A DNA stretch of 64,000 nt from Propionibacteriales bacterium. Its GTDB lineage: Bacteria > Actinomycetota > Actinomycetes > Propionibacteriales > Nocardioidaceae. Under the pieces are notes generated by a model. It saw nothing but the letters and a program-made list of their open reading frames with translations. It had not been told where the DNA came from and searched no databases. Every line of letters begins with the position of its first letter. Position 1 is the first letter of the stretch. Below, one piece after another: positions 32,148-39,651 of the stretch. The position numbers and the translations under genes were made by a program. The stretch covers positions 124,001 through 188,000 of the forward strand of contig JAPLCA010000029.1 in the NCBI GenBank assembly GCA_026392465.1. Direction: 5' to 3'.

Positions 32148-32686
32148 TCGCGGCGGATGCGCTCGACGATCTCCCGCTCGCTGTCGTAGTAGGACAATCC
32201 CCACTCGGCCACCCGGGCGGCGTACCGCACCTCCTCGACGTCGCCCAGCAGCTCGCGGACGGCCTCGAGCTCACGGCGCCGGTCGGCGAGTCGGAGCAGG
32301 TAGTCCTCGAGCATCTCCTGCACGTGCTCGGCCGACGTCAGGTGGCCCATGAGCAGACGCAGCGCCACCGGGTGCTTCAGCACCGGGAACGGGTCGTCAA
32401 CCGGCGCCGACAACCAGCGCTCGACCTGGCTACGTCCTTCCTCGCTGATCCTGAACCGACGGGTCGTGCGGCGGCCCTCGACGTGCTCCACCGCGTGCAC
32501 GAGGTCGCGCTCGAGCAGCTTGTCGAGCTCGGTGTAGATCTGGCTCATCGCCGGCGACGTCCAGTAGAACTTGAGGGTGCGGTCCGCGCGCTGCTTCAGC
32601 TCGTAGCCGGTCAGTCCCGTGGTCTGCGACATGTCGTCGAACGCCAGCAGACCGAGCAGCGCGTACGAGGTCATCGACAGGTTCAC
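32129..32686 (-). CDS. PadR-family transcriptional regulator
   Basis: 185 residues. N-terminal winged helix: YALLGLLAFDDMSQTTGLTGYELKQRADRTLKFYWTSPAMSQIYTELDKLLERDLVHAV (about residues 8-66), with wing sequence EGRRTTRRFRISEEGRSQVERWL. The C-terminal Vir-type helical domain (about 88-185) mediates dimerisation. The family often responds to phenolic or drug-like ligands, here unknown. ATG 32686. It is divergent from the DUF4442 gene; the palindrome at 32733-32747 in the shared region is a candidate operator, so that gene is the likely target. Confidence 0.9.
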   Translation of the reverse strand: MNLSMTSYALLGLLAFDDMSQTTGLTGYELKQRADRTLKFYWTSPAMSQIYTELDKLLERDLVHAVEHVEGRRTTRRFRISEEGRSQVERWLSAPVDDPFPVLKHPVALRLLMGHLTSAEHVQEMLEDYLLRLADRRRELEAVRELLGDVEEVRYAARVAEWGLSYYDSEREIVERIRRDVEERG

Positions 32687-32732
32687 GGCCTCACCCTACT
32701 GAGCGGTTCGCCACACTCGGCCGGGCGACGCA

Positions 32733-32760
32733 GACAGCGTCGCTGTCAGCGTCCTAGACT
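32733..32760 (+). promoter_or_regulatory. Palindrome and -10-like box of the DUF4442 gene
   Basis: GACAGCG-T-CGCTGTC is a perfect 15-bp palindrome (32733-32747), placed at the -35 region of a -10-like TAGACT (32755-32760) that ends 7 nt before the ATG at 32768 (leaderless). A repressor bound here, such as the divergent PadR, would block the promoter. Confidence 0.6.
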
Positions 32761-32767
32761 CGCGCGC

Positions 32768-33229
32768 ATGCCCAGCACCCTCGACGTGTACCAGAAGATG
32801 TCAGCGCTCCCGCAGGGCAAGCGCCTGTTCTCGATCTTCTACGGACAGAAGGCGCCCTACTTCGCCTCGATCCACCTGCGGGTGCAGGAGATGAAGCCGC
32901 ACTTCGCGCAGATCACCATCCCGAAGCGCCGCAGCGTGCAGAACCACATCGGCACCGTGCACGCGATCGCCGCGTGCAACGGTCTCGAGGCCGCCATGGG
33001 CCTGCTCGCCGAGGCGACCTGCCCGAGCGACCACCGCTGGCTGCCCAAGGGGATGGACGTGCAGTACCTGGCGAAGTCCGCCGGCGACCTCGTCTGCACC
33101 GCCGAGTCCGACCCCGAGGCGTGGGCCGACGGGCCCGACGTCCCGGTCCGCGTCACGGCGGCCCTGCAGGACGGCACGGTCACCGTCGCCGGGACCATCC
33201 ACCTCTGGGTCACGCCGAAGAAGCGCTGA
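32768..33229 (+). CDS. DUF4442 hotdog-fold protein (thioesterase-like)
   Basis: 153 residues with a single hotdog domain, in the DUF4442/YiiD-type group of putative thioesterases: YFASIHLRVQEMKPHFAQITIPKRRSVQNHIGTVHAIAACNGLEAAMGLL (about residues 34-83) is the core, including the N-H-I-G-T-V-H-A segment with the catalytic-type Asn/His and the active helix, then DVQYLAKSAGDLVCTAE and the final strand VTVAGTIHLWVTPKKR. Substrate unknown. ATG 32768 is supported by the -10-like box 7 nt upstream. Divergent from padR, which probably represses it. Confidence 0.78.
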   Translation: MPSTLDVYQKMSALPQGKRLFSIFYGQKAPYFASIHLRVQEMKPHFAQITIPKRRSVQNHIGTVHAIAACNGLEAAMGLLAEATCPSDHRWLPKGMDVQYLAKSAGDLVCTAESDPEAWADGPDVPVRVTAALQDGTVTVAGTIHLWVTPKKR

Positions 33230-33239
33230 CAAGGTCAGG

Positions 33240-34079
33240 TCAGTTCGGGTTGGACGTCTGGACCTGTCCGGCCACGATCCGTACCGAGCCTGCTCCGCTG
33301 CCGCTCAGCCGACGCTCCAACATGGTGGCGATCCAGGTCAGGATCAGGTTGAGTGCGATGTAGATCGCCATGAGGACGATCGCCACGGCCAGGTAGTTGT
33401 TGAAGGTGCGCCAGAGCTCTCGTCCCGCGAACGTCAGACCGGGTGCCAGGATGTAGAAACCGAGACTGGTGTCCTTCAGGACGACGACGCACTGGCTCAC
33501 GATTGACGGCAGCATGATCCTCACGGCCTGTGGCAGCAGCACGATCCTCATCACCTGCGTCTTGCGCATGCCGAGGGCGTACGCCGCCTCGGCCTGGCCG
33601 TGAGGCACGGCCTGGATGCCTGCGCGAAACACCTCCGCCAGCACTGACCCGTTGTAGAGGGTCAGGCCGAGGACCAGCGGGAGGAGCGCGCCGATCGGGA
33701 ACCCCTGCAGAGACCAGAAGAAGATGATCAGCATCAGGAGCGGCACGGCGCGAAAGAACTCCACGACGAGCCACGCTGGCCAGCGGAGCCAGCCGTGGTC
33801 AGAGAGCTTGCCCACCCCGAGGACAGTGCCGACGAGCACGGCCGGCACGATCGCCATGACGCTGATGAGCATGGTCCAGCCGAGCCCCTCCAGCAGAAGT
33901 CGCATGAGAGCAGGCGTCACGAACGGCTCCCACTGCGCCGCGGTGAACTGGTCCTCGGCCGCGAGCTTCCAGATGATGATCGCCGCGATCCCGAGCAGGG
34001 CGAGCATCGTGAGAACCGCGATGATCCGGTGACGACGACGGGCGCGCGGGCCAGGGACGTCGAAGAGCACGGCGGTCAT
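33240..34079 (-). CDS. gluD: Glutamate-type ABC transporter permease (GluD-like)
   Basis: 279 residues, about five or six transmembrane helices (HRIIAVLTMLALLGIAAIIIW, then a segment following MLISVMAIVPAVLVGTVLGVG). The EAA loop that docks to the ATPase is EAAYALGMRKTQVMRIVLLPQAVRIMLPS. The family is the polar amino acid permease type (HisM/GltJ). ATG 34079 is chosen; upstream in-frame residues are in overlap with gluC and look non-coding. It overlaps gluC by four bases and ends 10 bp from the DUF4442 gene. Together with GluA, GluB and GluC it forms a glutamate/aspartate-type importer. Last gene of the operon. Confidence 0.92.
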   Translation of the reverse strand: MTAVLFDVPGPRARRRHRIIAVLTMLALLGIAAIIIWKLAAEDQFTAAQWEPFVTPALMRLLLEGLGWTMLISVMAIVPAVLVGTVLGVGKLSDHGWLRWPAWLVVEFFRAVPLLMLIIFFWSLQGFPIGALLPLVLGLTLYNGSVLAEVFRAGIQAVPHGQAEAAYALGMRKTQVMRIVLLPQAVRIMLPSIVSQCVVVLKDTSLGFYILAPGLTFAGRELWRTFNNYLAVAIVLMAIYIALNLILTWIATMLERRLSGSGAGSVRIVAGQVQTSNPN

Positions 34080-34726
34080 CGGCTCGTCACCGCCCATCGA
34101 CGCTCGAGGCGATTCGCCCCGAAGGAGATGACCTCGACGATGAGCACGTAGCCGAGGGCGATGCCGCCGAACAGCCACCAACGGTCCGCCGGGAAGTCAC
34201 GGATGCCTCCACTGAGTCGAAAGGTCGCCTCGGCGATGCCGAAACCCGAAGCGAGAGAGGTGTTCTTGGTGAGGGCGATGAAGACGCTGGCCAGCGGCGG
34301 CACCGTGACACGGAAGGCCTGCGGCAGGACCACCTGCGTCATCGTCAACCCGAAGGGCATGCCCAGCGAGCGCGCAGCCTCTGCCTGTCCCACGGCTACG
34401 CCGTTCACGCCGGAGCGGATCGCCTCGGCGACGAACGCGGACGTGTAGACGCCCATCGCGAGCGACACCATGACGAAGAACCCGAAGTCGATACCGATGG
34501 GTGGCAGGCCGTGGTAGGTGAGAAAGATGAGCACCAGCAGCGGCGAGTTCCGGAACACGGTCACGTAGGAGACGGCGGCACCGCGCAGTACGCCGATGGG
34601 GCACACGCGAGCGACGCCCGCGAGCGTGCCGAGGACGAGGGCCAGCAGCCCGGAGGCCGCAAGAAGCTTCAGGGTCTGCCAGAAGCCGTCGAGGATCAGG
34701 CTGGCGTTCGATGTCAGGGCGTCCAC
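34076..34726 (-). CDS. gluC: Glutamate-type ABC transporter permease (GluC-like)
   Basis: 216 residues, about five transmembrane helices (LLAASGLLALVLGTLAGVARV, LRGAAVSYVTVF, FGFFVMVSLAMGVYTSAFVAEAIRS, WWLFGGIALGYVLIVEVISFG). The EAA loop is EAARSLGMPFGLTMTQVVLPQAFRVTVPP. Pairs with GluD to make the heterodimeric channel. GTG start at 34726. It is separated from gluB by 83 bp and overlaps gluD by four bases. Codon use is slightly less GC-extreme than in the neighbours, as common for membrane proteins; I do not read this as transfer. Confidence 0.92.
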   Translation of the reverse strand: MDALTSNASLILDGFWQTLKLLAASGLLALVLGTLAGVARVCPIGVLRGAAVSYVTVFRNSPLLVLIFLTYHGLPPIGIDFGFFVMVSLAMGVYTSAFVAEAIRSGVNGVAVGQAEAARSLGMPFGLTMTQVVLPQAFRVTVPPLASVFIALTKNTSLASGFGIAEATFRLSGGIRDFPADRWWLFGGIALGYVLIVEVISFGANRLERRWAVTSR

Positions 34727-34809
34727 GGCTCACCTCCTGCGAGTGCGGTGGGGGGCGGCGTCGAGTCCGCGGAGGGACCCGACGCCGCCAGGGCGGTCGG
34801 AGCGCGCGG

Positions 34810-35706
34810 TCAGGCGGGGCAGGCGTCCAGGGTCGGCGCCTCGGGCACACTGTTCCCGGACTTGCCGAGCGTCGCGTCGAAGGCCTTCTCGAAGTCGCCG
34901 TCGGAGAACGCCTTCTCGATGCTGTCGTTCAGGAACTGGCACAGCTCGGGGGCGTCCTTGCTGTAGCCGACGCCGTAGCGCTCCTCCGAGAACGGCTCTC
35001 CGACCACCTTCAGCTCGTCCGGCGCCTGAGCGGCGTAGCCGAGCAGGATCGCGCCATCGGTGGTGACCGCGTCGACCGAGCCGTTCTTCAGCTGATCGAC
35101 GCACTCGGAGTACGTGTCGAAGCCGGCGGGCGTGGCGCCGTACTCCTCCTCGACGGTCTTGATCGAGGTGGAACCCTTGACTGAGCAGACCTTCTTGCCC
35201 GAGAGGTCGTCCGGGCCGTTGATCGAGTCGTCGTCCTTCGCGACGAGCAGGCTCTGGCCGGTCACGTAGTACGGGCCGGCCTGGCCGACGACCTTGCGAC
35301 GCTCGTCGGTGATCGAGTACGACGCGATGACGAAGTCGACCGTGCCGTTCTGCAGGAACGGCTCACGGTTGTCGGAGATGGTCTCGACCCACTCGATCTT
35401 GTCGGGCTCGATGCCGAGCTGGCCCGCGATGATCTTGCCGAGCTCTGGGTCGATGCCGGTCGGCGTGTCCGAGCCGGCGGCCCTGAAGCCGACACCGGGC
35501 TGGTCGAACTTCACGCCGATCTTGACCGTGCCGGCGTCGGCCAGGTCGGCCATGCGCGTGCCGGCCTCGAAGTCCGGGCTGTCGACGACCTCGTACTCGT
35601 TGCCGGACGCGGCCGTGCCGTCGTCCTCGCCCGCGTTGCCGCAGGCCGACGCGGCCAGCACGACCGCCGCCGCGACCGCGGCCAGCTTGATGGTGCGCAC
35701 CTTCAT
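34810..35706 (-). CDS. gluB: Glutamate-binding lipoprotein of ABC transporter (GluB-like)
   Basis: 298 residues. A lipoprotein signal with lipobox ASAC (Cys22), then a low-complexity linker GNAGEDDGTAASGNEYEV. The solute-binding domain of polar amino acid type (SBP_bac_3) begins about residue 60: VKIGVKFDQPGVGF, GIDPELGKIIAGQLGI, WVETISDNREPFLQNGTVDFVIASYSITDERRKVV (about residues 110-145), and EYGATPAGFDTYSECVDQL; the ligand-coordinating Arg/Thr region is in the N-lobe. It hands glutamate-like substrates to GluC/GluD. ATG 35706. Located between gluA and gluC. Confidence 0.94.
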   Translation of the reverse strand: MKVRTIKLAAVAAAVVLAASACGNAGEDDGTAASGNEYEVVDSPDFEAGTRMADLADAGTVKIGVKFDQPGVGFRAAGSDTPTGIDPELGKIIAGQLGIEPDKIEWVETISDNREPFLQNGTVDFVIASYSITDERRKVVGQAGPYYVTGQSLLVAKDDDSINGPDDLSGKKVCSVKGSTSIKTVEEEYGATPAGFDTYSECVDQLKNGSVDAVTTDGAILLGYAAQAPDELKVVGEPFSEERYGVGYSKDAPELCQFLNDSIEKAFSDGDFEKAFDATLGKSGNSVPEAPTLDACPA

Positions 35707-35749
35707 GGTGTGTTCCCCTCGATCGGTTGGTTGGGTACTTCCGGGAGGC

Positions 35750-36493
35750 TCAGTGGTTGAGGATCTTGCCGAGGAAGTCCTTCGCGCGGTCCGACTGCGG
35801 GGCGCTGAAGAACTCGTGCGGCGTGTTCTGCTCGACGATCCGGCCGTCCGCCATGAAGACGACGCGGTCCGCGGCGGTGCGGGCGAAGCCCATCTCGTGG
35901 GTCACGACGATCATCGTCATGCCGCCCTGGGCGAGGTCGACCATCGTGTCGAGGACCTCCTTGATCATCTCCGGGTCCAGCGCCGACGTCGGCTCGTCGA
36001 AGAGCATGACCTTGGGGTCCATGGCCAGCGACCGCGCGATGGCGACGCGCTGCTGCTGGCCGCCGGAGAGCTGGGCCGGCAGCTTCTGCGCCTGGGAGTC
36101 GACCCCGACGCGGCCGAGCAGCTCCATCGCCCGTGCCTCGGCGTCGGCCTTCGCCTGCCCCCGCACCTTGATGGGGCCGAGGGTCACGTTCTCGAGCACC
36201 GTCTTGTGGGCGAAGAGGTTGAAGGACTGGAACACCATCCCGACGTCGGCGCGCAGCCCGGCGAGCGCCTTGCCCTCGGCCGGCAGCGGTCGCCCGTCGA
36301 CCGTGATCTCGCCGGCGTCGATCGTCTCGAGCCGGTTGATCGTGCGGCAGAGCGTCGACTTGCCCGAGCCCGAGGGCCCGATCACGACGACGACCTCGCC
36401 CCGTGCGACGTCGAGCTCGATGTCCTGCAGCACATGCAGGGACCCGAAGTGCTTCTGGACCCCCCGCATGGCCACCATGGGTGTGTCAGCCAT
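35750..36493 (-). CDS. gluA: Glutamate-type ABC transporter ATP-binding protein (GluA-like)
   Basis: 247 residues. Walker [16 protein letters not shown]-loop [18 protein letters not shown], signature [16 protein letters not shown], Walker [16 protein letters not shown], and H-loop [10 protein letters not shown] are all canonical. The first gene of the glutamate operon gluABCD on the minus strand. ATG 36493 is chosen because it starts in family-like position; ATG 36502 is possible. Orthologous to GltL/GlnQ-type ATPases for polar amino acids. Its upstream space (36494-36661) contains the terminator of the LVIVD-repeat gene, so the glutamate operon starts its own transcript. Confidence 0.95.
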   Translation of the reverse strand: MADTPMVAMRGVQKHFGSLHVLQDIELDVARGEVVVVIGPSGSGKSTLCRTINRLETIDAGEITVDGRPLPAEGKALAGLRADVGMVFQSFNLFAHKTVLENVTLGPIKVRGQAKADAEARAMELLGRVGVDSQAQKLPAQLSGGQQQRVAIARSLAMDPKVMLFDEPTSALDPEMIKEVLDTMVDLAQGGMTMIVVTHEMGFARTAADRVVFMADGRIVEQNTPHEFFSAPQSDRAKDFLGKILNH

Positions 36494-36593
36494 GGCCGAC
36501 AACCTATCCGCGACACCGCCCCGTACTGCAAGTCCGCAATCGAATCGTCACCTGACGCACCGGCCGCCAGGGCGTCCGCAACCGGCCGGACAC

Positions 36594-36637
36594 ACGTCGG
36601 CCGCCGACGCAGGGGAGCTGCGCACGGCGGCCGACGT
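36594..36637 (-). terminator. Terminator of the LVIVD-repeat gene
   Basis: Perfect 13-bp arms ACGTCGGCCGCCG (36594-36606) and CGGCGGCCGACGT (36625-36637), loop of 18 nt, 24 bp beyond the stop of the gene at 36662 on the minus strand. Confidence 0.7.
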
Positions 36638-36661
36638 CTCAGGACCGCGAGGGTGGGAGAC

Positions 36662-38215
36662 CTACTCGCGGTAGCGCGGCTGGCTCTGCGGGTTGAGCTC
36701 CTTGAACTTCACCCGCTCGGCTCCCTTGATACGACGGTCGTCGACACGGAACACCTCGAAACCTCGCTGGATCTCGTTGGAGTAGATGTGCCCGTTGTAG
36801 TAGTACGTCGACCACGGACCGCCGACCACGAGACGCTCCGCGTCGTTCGGGCCGCGGTCGTGCCACGCGATCTCCTTCGGGTTGGCCGAGTCGGTGAAGT
36901 CGTACATCGACCAGCCACCCTGGTACCAGGCCTGGACCATGATGTCCTTGCCCTTCACCGGGACCAGCGAGCCGTTGTGGGCGACGCAGTTCTCGGTGTT
37001 GGCCTGGGTCCGGGGGATCTTGTAGTAGCTCTTGAACTCCAGGTCGCCGGAGCGGGTGATGTCGTAGATCCCGTTGGCGCCCTTGGTGTCACCGACCGTC
37101 GGGTTGCAGGTGGGTGCGCCACCGCCGCCCAGCTCGTCGGTGAACACGACCTTGGTGCCGTCGTTGTTGAACGTCGCCGAGTGCCAGAACGCGAAGTTCT
37201 CGGTGTCGCGGACGTTCTCGGTGACCTTCGGCTTCTCCCGGTCCTTGATGTCGAGCAGGATGCCGTCGCCCATGCAGGCGCCCGCCATGATGTCCTTGCT
37301 CGGGTAGGCCGTGAGGTCGTGGCAGCCGCTGGTCTCGCGCGAGTACCCGCCGGCCGGGTTGCCGCCGTCGGGGAACAGCACGGGCTGGGAGATCATCCGC
37401 GCCGTCGACGGCTTCTTCAGCGGCACCTTGACGATGCTGATGGAGTCCAGCGGAGGCTGGCAGTCCGGGAACGCCGCGTTCGGGGCGTACGACGAGACGT
37501 AGACGTACAGGTCGTCGATCTTGCCCTTGCCCTTCGCGCCCTTGCCCTTGCCGGGCGCGAGCGTGTGGGTGTGCGAGCCGCACGGCGTCTCGACCGCGGC
37601 GACGTACTCGGGACGACGCGGGTCGGAGATGTCGAAGACCTTGATGCCCTCCCACGAGTCCTTGATGGTCGCCGACTGCGCGGTGCTCTCGCACGAGGAG
37701 TCGCTGCGGGAGGAGTCGGTGCTGAGGATGAGCACGTCGTCGTAGACCGAGACGTCGTTCTGGGCACCCGCGCACACGACCTGGGCGACCGTCTTCGGCT
37801 TCGCCGGCTTGGAGATGTCGTACACCGTGAAGCCGTTGTAGTTGCCTGCGAAGGCGTACTTGCCCTGGAACGCGAGGTCGCTGTTGAGGGCGTCCTCCGA
37901 CGCGAAGGCGCCCTGCTTGGCGATGGTGGCCAGTCGGGTGACGTTCGCGCTGCTCGCCTCCTCGCCGGGTGCGAGGTCGACGCCGCTGGCGTTCATCCGT
38001 GCCGTGTCGTTGCCGGGCAGGCAGTTGCCGGCGAGGCGGTCGGCCTCGGACAACGTGCGCTCGCCCTTGCACTCCTTCGACGGGCGGGTCTCGACCCGTT
38101 CCTCGCTCCTCTCGTCGGCCACGGCGGCCATGGGCGAGAGCAGTGCGGTGGTGAGCGCGCCGGTGGCGGCGGCTCCGATCAGGGCCGTGGTGGCCCGTCT
38201 GCGTGCATGACGCAT
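36662..38215 (-). CDS. Secreted LVIVD-repeat beta-propeller protein
   Basis: 517 residues, exported: signal peptide about 1-33 (LIGAAATGALTTALLSPMAAV, cleavage near AVA). The mature part consists of repeated LVIVD-type blades: FTVYDISKPAKPKTVAQVV, VFDISDPRRPEYVAAVE, IYDITRSGDLEFKS, MYDFTDSANPKEIAWH, FEVFRVDDRRIKG. Between them are Cys-containing loops (GSHTHTLAPGKG, ETSGCHDLTAYPSKDIMAGACMGDGILLD). A beta-propeller, likely surface-exposed. Function unknown; the neighbour on the other side is a DUF305 lipoprotein, divergent, with a 123-bp shared upstream region. The two families are often adjacent in actinobacteria (recollection), pointing to a common role. Confidence 0.88.
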   Translation of the reverse strand: MRHARRRATTALIGAAATGALTTALLSPMAAVADERSEERVETRPSKECKGERTLSEADRLAGNCLPGNDTARMNASGVDLAPGEEASSANVTRLATIAKQGAFASEDALNSDLAFQGKYAFAGNYNGFTVYDISKPAKPKTVAQVVCAGAQNDVSVYDDVLILSTDSSRSDSSCESTAQSATIKDSWEGIKVFDISDPRRPEYVAAVETPCGSHTHTLAPGKGKGAKGKGKIDDLYVYVSSYAPNAAFPDCQPPLDSISIVKVPLKKPSTARMISQPVLFPDGGNPAGGYSRETSGCHDLTAYPSKDIMAGACMGDGILLDIKDREKPKVTENVRDTENFAFWHSATFNNDGTKVVFTDELGGGGAPTCNPTVGDTKGANGIYDITRSGDLEFKSYYKIPRTQANTENCVAHNGSLVPVKGKDIMVQAWYQGGWSMYDFTDSANPKEIAWHDRGPNDAERLVVGGPWSTYYYNGHIYSNEIQRGFEVFRVDDRRIKGAERVKFKELNPQSQPRYRE

Positions 38216-38338
38216 GTGGTGTGTCCTTCCCCCGATGTCCGGCTATCCTCACCCGAAAGCCGTCACGGCGACAAGGGCTCGGGCGAGTCCGTCGATGACG
38301 ATCTGATGACGGCTCCACTTCGGGGGAAGGGAACGCGG

Positions 38339-39022
38339 ATGCGACGACCTCTGCGAGGCGTCATGGTGGCCCTGGCCGCGTCGGCCGTGCTGGTGTCGGG
38401 CTGCTCGGGCGAGGACCGCTCACGTCAGGTCGACGGCGCGGTGATCCAGCCGGGCAAGCCGGGGGAGAAGGCCGAGGTGCTCGACGAGGCCCCGGAGATC
38501 GAGCGGGCGCGGGCGAACGACGCCGACGTCGAGTTCGTGCAGATGATGATCCCGCACCACGCGCAGGCGCTGCAGATGGCACAGCTCGCCCCTGACGCGC
38601 GCGGGAGCAAGGCGGTGCGCACGATGGCCGACCGCATCGACGGGGCGCAGCGACCCGAGATCGTCTTCATGGCGGGGTGGCTCACCGACCAGGGTCTCGA
38701 CGCGCCGACGAAGGAGCAGATCGAGGGCGGCAACATCCCGATGGGCCGCCACGGTGGCCACGGCTCGCACGGCGGGGACGTGCACGACATGGCCGGCATG
38801 GCGAGCGAGGCGCAGTTGAAGCAGCTCGAGTCGTCGCGCGGCAAGGACTTCGACCGGCTGTTCCTGGAGCTGATGATCATGCACCACCAGGGCGCCATCG
38901 AGATGGTCGACACCGTCGTGCGCGAGGGCTCGGACCTGCAGGTGAACGAGCTGGCCACCGGCATCGCGGCAGACCAGACAGCCGAGATCGACCGCATGCG
39001 CCAGCTCCTCGCCGACCTCTGA
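38339..39022 (+). CDS. DUF305 lipoprotein (ferritin-like, His/Met-rich)
   Basis: 227 residues. Lipoprotein signal with lipobox ending at Cys22 (LVSGC). Two DUF305 halves: FVQMMIPHHAQALQMAQLA (His73-His74) and FLELMIMHHQGAIEMV (His182-His183), each an M-x-x-H-H ferritin-like helix. Between them a Gly/His/Met-rich segment (136-157) is a likely soft-metal (Cu) site. DUF305 proteins are thought to bind metals; function is unproven. ATG 38339 is divergent from the LVIVD gene. It precedes the VOC gene by 77 bp on the same strand. Confidence 0.88.
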   Translation: MRRPLRGVMVALAASAVLVSGCSGEDRSRQVDGAVIQPGKPGEKAEVLDEAPEIERARANDADVEFVQMMIPHHAQALQMAQLAPDARGSKAVRTMADRIDGAQRPEIVFMAGWLTDQGLDAPTKEQIEGGNIPMGRHGGHGSHGGDVHDMAGMASEAQLKQLESSRGKDFDRLFLELMIMHHQGAIEMVDTVVREGSDLQVNELATGIAADQTAEIDRMRQLLADL

Positions 39023-39099
39023 GGTCGGCGTTCGCGTCGCGGTCGGGCCCGACCCGTGTGAGCGTGGAGGCACGTCCCGCCACCTTGCAAGGAGCCTTC

Positions 39100-39522
39100 G
39101 TGCCCATCGCCGCCACCGACTTCGCCCACGTGCGCCTCACCGTCCGCGACATCGAGGTCTCGCGCCGCTTCTACGACGACGTTTTCGGCTTCGACGTCGC
39201 GTTCGAGCTGCCGGAGGACCCCGACGAGCAGACGCGCGAGCAGCTCGCCTTCCTGTTCGGTGGGGTGATCTACCGATTCCCCGGGGGACTGCTCGGCCTG
39301 CGGCCGGTCGCTCCCGGTGACGACGCCTTCGACGAGGACCGGATCGGGCTCGACCACCTCAGTCTCGCCGTCGCCGACCGGGCCGAGCTCGACCACGCCG
39401 TCGCGGTGCTGGACGACCTCGGCATCCTGCACGAGGACGTGAAGGACGTCGGCGGCCAGGCGATCCTGGAGTTCCGCGACCCCGACGGGATCGCCCTGGA
39501 GATCGCCGCTCCGACGTCCTGA
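39100..39522 (+). CDS. VOC (glyoxalase/bleomycin-resistance) family protein
   Basis: 140 residues, one or two beta-alpha-beta-beta-beta units: FAHVRLTVRDIEVSRRFYDDVFGFDVAFEL (about residues 7-36) and HLSLAVADRAELDHAVAVLDDLGILHEDVKDVGGQAILEFRDPDGIALEI (about residues 88-137). Ligand residues His9 and a C-terminal Glu are consistent with the VOC fold, but substrate is unknown. The GTG start at 39100 is chosen because CAAGGAGCC precedes it by about 6 bases. Confidence 0.78.
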   Translation: MPIAATDFAHVRLTVRDIEVSRRFYDDVFGFDVAFELPEDPDEQTREQLAFLFGGVIYRFPGGLLGLRPVAPGDDAFDEDRIGLDHLSLAVADRAELDHAVAVLDDLGILHEDVKDVGGQAILEFRDPDGIALEIAAPTS

Positions 39523-39548
39523 CCGTGCCGGCGCCGGTCGCGGAGTTT

Positions 39549-39560
39549 TCACGATCGTGA
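39549..39560. promoter_or_regulatory. 12-bp palindrome upstream of the secreted peptidase
   Basis: TCACGATCGTGA lies about 90 bp before ATG 39652. A candidate operator; nothing else in 39523-39651 was recognised. Confidence 0.4.
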
Positions 39561-39651
39561 CCTCCGGATGGTTGCGCGCTGCATCCAGCGCGTGTGACGG
39601 TGTCCGACGGTCCTCCATCGGGGAGGGACCTCTCACCGTGGAGGATGTCGG

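Noticed and set aside
33240..34726. Horizontal transfer of the permease genes because of relaxed codon use
   Set aside because: Operon order is complete and conserved, and hydrophobic proteins shift codon use; no flanking repeats or mobile genes.
35294..38338. Plus-strand open frame running into the DUF305 gene
   Set aside because: The first 1,015 codons are antisense to the glutamate-binding protein, ATPase and LVIVD genes; only the part from ATG 38339 has a lipoprotein signal and domain.
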